Assembly: GCF_050410795.1 (NCBI RefSeq)
Contig: NZ_CP191258.1
Location: 1,674,001-1,738,000, forward strand
Reading direction: 5' to 3'
Length of the DNA stretch: 64,000 bases
Source: Fontivita pretiosa
GTDB taxonomy: Bacteria; Planctomycetota; Phycisphaerae; Tepidisphaerales; Tepidisphaeraceae
Shown: positions 60,786 to 64,000 of the stretch, piece by piece
Numbering within the stretch: position 1 is the first letter of the stretch
Layout: each line of letters opens with the position of its first letter
The notes under the pieces: model-generated
What the model was told of the DNA's origin: nothing
Database searches by the model: none
What the model saw: only the letters and a program-made list of their open reading frames with translations
Position numbers and translations under genes: made by a program

Positions 60786-60913
60786 CGACTTACAAACGGC
60801 GCGACAGCACCGCCGCAGCCCGCTTTTGCCTTGGAAAACCGCATGCCGCCAGCCCGGCGAGCATATGTTCGGGGGCTTGCCGAGTGCGGCTGGCCTGGGG
60901 TACAACCCAGGCG

Positions 60914-61249
60914 ATGTCGGACAATGTCCCCAGCAGCGATCGCAAGATCACCCTTGACGAGCTTCGCCACGTCGCCCGGCTTGCCAGGCTCGAATTGTCT
61001 GACCAGCAGCTTCACCGCTTCACCGAGCAGATCGAGGCGATCCTGGAATACGTGGCCAAGATCGGGCAGGTGGACGTCAGCGGGATCGAGCCGATGGCCC
61101 ATGCGGTGCGGCTGGTGAACGTCTTCCGCGACGACCAGCCACAACCGGCCCTGCCGATCGAAAAAGTGCTCCAGAACGCTCCGGAGACCGACGGACCGTT
61201 TTTCAAGGTTCCCAAGGTCATTGGCGGGGAGGAGGACAGCGCCGGGTGA
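60914..61249 (+). CDS. gatC: Asp-tRNA(Asn)/Glu-tRNA(Gln) amidotransferase subunit C
   Basis: 111 residues from ATG 60914. Family signatures: 'ITLDELRHVARLARLELSDQ', 'FTEQIEAILEYVAKIGQVDV', 'GIEPMAHAVRLVNVFRDDQP' and the C-terminal 'DGPFFKVPKVI'. GatC clamps the GatA-GatB complex that amidates misacylated Glu-tRNA(Gln) or Asp-tRNA(Asn). The frame is open upstream to 60779 but without homology. gatA follows 122 bp downstream; gatB is not in the window. Confidence 0.95.
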   Translation: MSDNVPSSDRKITLDELRHVARLARLELSDQQLHRFTEQIEAILEYVAKIGQVDVSGIEPMAHAVRLVNVFRDDQPQPALPIEKVLQNAPETDGPFFKVPKVIGGEEDSAG

Positions 61250-61371
61250 CTTTACCGCGGACAAGCTTTTGCTCGGCTGTCTGCCCGGAATCCACCCATC
61301 CGCCGCCTTAACGACGCCGCGACATCGCAGGGCATTTCCCGTTTTCTCGATTCGCTTTAACATCGTCGCCC

Positions 61372-62835
61372 ATGCTGGCTTTCGATACCCTTCTGGCCGC
61401 GCGTGACGCGATGCGAAGTCGCAAGATCTCGTCGCAGGAGCTGACCCGTCAGGTGCTGGAGCGAATCCAACGGCTTGAGCCGACGATCGGAGCGTACAAC
61501 AGCGTCTGGGCCGATCGCGCGCTGGAGCGGGCGCGACAGATCGATCAGGACAGCCACCTGGCGGGCGGCGAGTTATCGGGCCTGCCCATCGCGATCAAGG
61601 ACAACCTGTGCACCAGCTACGGGCTGACGACCTGCTCGTCGAGGATGCTGGCCAGCTTCCGCTCGCCCTATGATGCGACGGTGATCCGCAAGCTGGAGCA
61701 GGCCGGCGCGGTAATCGTGGGCAAGACGAATCTGGATGAGTTTGCGATGGGCAGCTCGACGGAGAACAGCGCCACGAAGATCACGCGCAATCCCTGGGAT
61801 ACCGACCGCGTGCCGGGCGGAAGCTCGGGTGGATCGGCGGCAGCACTGGCGGCGGGCATGTGCTGCGGGTCGATCGGCTCGGACACCGGCGGCTCGATCC
61901 GCCAACCCGCGGCGTTGTGTGGGCTGGTCGGAGTCAAGCCCACCTATGGCCGGGTCAGCCGCTACGGACTGGTCGCGTTTGCCTCCTCGCTGGATCAGAT
62001 CGGGCCGTTCGGGCGCACCGTCGCCGACGCGGCTCTGCTGATGAAGGTCATCGCCGGGCATGATCCCAAAGACTCCACCAGCGCGCCAGAGCCTGTGCCT
62101 GATTACCTGGCCGATCTGCAAGAGCCTGTTCGCCCGCTGCGAATCGGGATCGTGAAGGAATATGACCTGAGCAGCGGCATCGACCCGCAGGTGAACAGCG
62201 CCATCGAGAAAGCGATCCAGCTCTATCAGTCGCTTGGTGCGCAGATCGTGCAGGTGAGCCTGCCCCACACCGAATACGCCATCGCCGCGTACTACATCAT
62301 CGCGCCGTGCGAAGCTTCGAGCAATCTGGCCAGGTATGACGGGGTTCACTTCGGGCATCGCACCCGGGAGCCGGTCAGCGACATCGTCGAATTGTTCAGC
62401 AAGACGCGTTCGGAAGGTTTCGGCGAGGAGGTTCAGCGGCGGATCATGATCGGCACGTATGCTTTGTCGGCCGGGTACTATGATGCGTACTACAATCGTG
62501 CCTTGAAGGTACGGACTCTGATCCGCAGGGACTTTGACGCGGCGTTTGCGCGATGCGATGTGATTCTGTGTCCCACCTCGCCCACGCCCGCGTTCAGGAT
62601 CGGCGAGAAGACCGGGGATCCGCTTCAGATGTATCTGGTGGACGTGTTCACGGTGACCGCGAACATTGCCGCCCTGCCGGCCATCAGCCTGCCCTGCGGG
62701 TTCACTTCCGACCAGAAACCCCTGCCGATCGGGATGCAGTTGATCGGCCCGGCGTTCAGTGAACAGCGACTGCTGCGGATCGCGCACATGTATGAGCAGG
62801 CGACGGACTGGCACAGGAGGCGGGCGGCGTTGTAA
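61372..62835 (+). CDS. gatA: Asp-tRNA(Asn)/Glu-tRNA(Gln) amidotransferase subunit A
   Basis: 487 residues, the normal length. The amidase-signature triad is present: Lys76 in 'LPIAIKDNLCTSYG', cis-Ser151 in 'VPGGSSGGSAAALAAG' and nucleophile Ser175 in 'GSDTGGSIRQPAALCG', with spacing matching that of S. aureus GatA. It releases ammonia from glutamine for transamidation with GatB. The stop codon lies inside a hairpin loop. Start ATG 61372; no strong ribosome site. Essential housekeeping gene, likely in one operon with gatC. Confidence 0.97.
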   Translation: MLAFDTLLAARDAMRSRKISSQELTRQVLERIQRLEPTIGAYNSVWADRALERARQIDQDSHLAGGELSGLPIAIKDNLCTSYGLTTCSSRMLASFRSPYDATVIRKLEQAGAVIVGKTNLDEFAMGSSTENSATKITRNPWDTDRVPGGSSGGSAAALAAGMCCGSIGSDTGGSIRQPAALCGLVGVKPTYGRVSRYGLVAFASSLDQIGPFGRTVADAALLMKVIAGHDPKDSTSAPEPVPDYLADLQEPVRPLRIGIVKEYDLSSGIDPQVNSAIEKAIQLYQSLGAQIVQVSLPHTEYAIAAYYIIAPCEASSNLARYDGVHFGHRTREPVSDIVELFSKTRSEGFGEEVQRRIMIGTYALSAGYYDAYYNRALKVRTLIRRDFDAAFARCDVILCPTSPTPAFRIGEKTGDPLQMYLVDVFTVTANIAALPAISLPCGFTSDQKPLPIGMQLIGPAFSEQRLLRIAHMYEQATDWHRRRAAL

Positions 62836-62845
62836 AACGCCCGCC
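62819..62845 (+). terminator. hairpin at the end of gatA
   Basis: GGCGGGCG (62819-62826) and CGCCCGCC (62838-62845) form a perfect 8-bp stem with the gatA stop (62833-62835) in the 11-nt loop. There is no T tract after it. It may slow transcription or be a Rho-assisted end between gatA and the nrfH promoter. Confidence 0.45.
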
Positions 62846-62858
62846 GCAAAATGGCGCC

Positions 62859-62887
62859 TTTACAGGATAAACATATCCACTTATAAG
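62859..62887 (+). promoter_or_regulatory. nrfH: sigma-70-like promoter of the nrf genes
   Basis: TTTACA (62859-62864, five of six) and TATAAG (62882-62887, five of six) are separated by 17 bp. The -10 lies in the palindrome ACTTATAAGT (62879-62888), which could bind a dimeric regulator. I found no FNR-like TTGAT-N4-ATCAA box. Transcription would start near 62895, about 55 nt before nrfH. Confidence 0.65.
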
Positions 62888-62950
62888 TACGCGTGCTCGG
62901 CCGCTTGATGCAGTGTTCTGAACCGAACCATTAGCCCTGGTGGTGCACAG

Positions 62951-63412
62951 GTGTTCAGGCTCAGCAAACCATCGCTCGTGATCGCCATCCTCCTGGGCGC
63001 CATCACCGGCCTGGGCGCGTTCACCTTCGACTACGGGGAAGGCTTGAGCTATTTCTCCACCGATCCCCGCGCCTGCACCAACTGTCACATCATGAACGAC
63101 CAGTTCAACTCCTGGACCAAGGCCTCGCACCACGGCTTTGCCACCTGCGTCGATTGTCATCTGCCCCATGAGCTGCTGCCCAAGTACATCGCCAAGGCCG
63201 ACAACGGCTTCTGGCACTCCAAGGGATTCACCTTCCAGGACTTTCACGAGCCGATCATGATCAGGCCCCGCAACGCGAAGATCCTGCACGACAACTGCAT
63301 GCGTTGCCACGAGGACTTCGTGCACAACATCGTCGCCGGCAGCACAACGGCCAAGGATGCGGTCAACTGCATTCAGTGTCATCGCGCCGTCGGGCATGGG
63401 GCCTGGAGGTAA
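62951..63412 (+). CDS. nrfH: cytochrome c nitrite reductase small subunit, tetraheme quinol dehydrogenase
   Basis: 153 residues from GTG 62951. One membrane helix (about 8-27, '[19 protein letters not shown]') precedes four CxxCH heme motifs: C42TNCH, C66VDCH, C116MRCH and C140IQCH. Length and heme spacing match NrfH of the NapC/NirT family, which takes electrons from menaquinol and passes them to NrfA. The protein is anchored in the cytoplasmic membrane with hemes in the periplasm. It directly precedes an nrfA-like gene. Confidence 0.93.
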   Translation: MFRLSKPSLVIAILLGAITGLGAFTFDYGEGLSYFSTDPRACTNCHIMNDQFNSWTKASHHGFATCVDCHLPHELLPKYIAKADNGFWHSKGFTFQDFHEPIMIRPRNAKILHDNCMRCHEDFVHNIVAGSTTAKDAVNCIQCHRAVGHGAWR

Positions 63413-63454
63413 GCAGTCGTGTGATGAGGTGATGGGAAGATCAGGAGATCAGCG

Positions 63455-64000
63455 ATGAGCGAGAAAGACTCTTGTGCCGGTGGTTCGGGCCAGCCACAGC
63501 AGCCGCGTGATTCGCATCGCGCCAAATCGTTGTTGGGTTTCGCGATCATTGTGGTGGTGTGCGCGGCGATTGTCTTTGCGCTTGTCGGACTGCTGATGTC
63601 GATCTTTCAGCGCAAGTACGAGGCGAAGAATCCATGGGTCAGACTCGTGGAAGTCGATGAGAACACGTCCGATCCGGCCCAGTGGGGCAAGAACTGGGCG
63701 CGCGAGTTCGACGCCTACAAGCGCACGGTTGACACCACGCGAACGAGATTTGGCGGGTCCGAAGCATTCCCCCGACAGAAGGCCGAGGAGTTTCCCTGGC
63801 TCACGCCGATGTTCCAGGGATATGCGTTCGCGATCGACTACCGCGAGCGCCGCGGGCATGCGTACATGCTGGCCGACCAGGAGATGACCCGCCGCGTCAC
63901 CGAAAAGCCGCAGCCGGGCGCGTGTCTGCACTGCCATGCGTCGGTGGTTCCGACCTGGCGGCGAATCGGCGCCGCGGCGCTGGGCAGGCCGTTTTCGGAA
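63455..64000 (+). CDS. nrfA: cytochrome c nitrite reductase catalytic subunit (3' end outside window)
   Basis: 182 residues visible from ATG 63455, with AGGAGA upstream; it continues past the window. A membrane helix (about 25-50, 'SLLGFAIIVVVCAAIVFALV') is followed by 'NPWVRLVEVDENTSDPAQWG', 'EFDAYKRTVDTTRTRFGGSE', 'RRGHAYMLADQEMTRRVTEK' and the first heme motif 'GACLHCHASVVPTW' (C157LHCH). This matches NrfA, which reduces nitrite to ammonium with five hemes. In E. coli the catalytic heme uses CxxCK; here the first motif has His. The remaining hemes lie beyond the edge. Forms an operon with nrfH. Confidence 0.88.
   Translation, partial: MSEKDSCAGGSGQPQQPRDSHRAKSLLGFAIIVVVCAAIVFALVGLLMSIFQRKYEAKNPWVRLVEVDENTSDPAQWGKNWAREFDAYKRTVDTTRTRFGGSEAFPRQKAEEFPWLTPMFQGYAFAIDYRERRGHAYMLADQEMTRRVTEKPQPGACLHCHASVVPTWRRIGAAALGRPFSE

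Noticed and set aside
1..64000. tRNA, rRNA or known riboswitch
   Set aside because: Scanning the gaps by eye showed no cloverleaf, rRNA block or recognisable riboswitch core; short ncRNAs cannot be ruled out without covariance searches.

Overview
The window looks like a chromosomal segment of a high-GC planctomycete, most likely of the class Phycisphaerae. This is inferred, not proven. The supporting signs are extracellular proteins with the N-terminal motif 'LEPLE.RRLL', PEP-CTERM tails, type I dockerin repeats, a '[16 protein letters not shown]' prepilin protein with a C-terminal 'LFLDGHAE' motif, frequent GTG starts, and many carbohydrate-active enzymes. No rRNA, tRNA or CRISPR array was seen.

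Layout. 1-4.8 kb: a DUF433/DUF5615 toxin-antitoxin pair (first gene cut by the window edge), a sigma-54 response regulator, alanine dehydrogenase, a TPR protein and a metallophosphoesterase. 4.9-24.9 kb: a polysaccharide utilisation region. A secreted pectate lyase is divergent from a LacI regulator whose promoter carries two operator-like palindromes. PEP-CTERM/dockerin proteins, a prepilin-like protein, GH130, a DUF5060-type glycosidase, GH5 and an enolase-superfamily protein follow. After a stand-alone receiver protein, a leftward group encodes an oxidoreductase, a NagB-like protein and tagaturonate epimerase UxaE. Pectin cleavage outside the cell and uronate and mannan metabolism inside fit together. 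25-29 kb: PIG-L deacetylase, alpha/beta hydrolase and an overlapping nicotinamidase / nicotinate phosphoribosyltransferase pair for NAD salvage. 29-37.6 kb: a compact leftward fatty-acid beta-oxidation operon (acyl-CoA synthetase, thiolase, FadB-like protein, acyl-CoA dehydrogenase) next to an alpha/beta hydrolase. 37.9-42.6 kb: GlpD, then a TadG-like protein and an AAA+ ATPase.

42.6-48.2 kb is an accessory island made of a broken Rhs polymorphic-toxin locus. A truncated Rhs C-terminus carries dockerin-like repeats. Its toxin tip is split by a 917-bp IS5-family element with TTA target duplications. Joining the flanks restores the toxin reading frame, and a DUF6984-like candidate immunity gene follows directly. 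Nearby are a decayed second Rhs fragment, IS66 relics, another probable toxin/immunity remnant cut by a second IS with 21-bp ends and an ACTC duplication, and a 182-bp inverted-repeat element.

48.4-60.8 kb holds cell-surface and secretion genes: a seven-repeat surface protein, a TPR-secretin of 1259 residues, a small membrane protein and a giant 1501-residue secreted protein. 60.9-62.8 kb carries gatC and gatA of the Glu-tRNA amidotransferase. 62.9-64 kb carries nrfH and the start of nrfA for respiratory nitrite reduction to ammonium.
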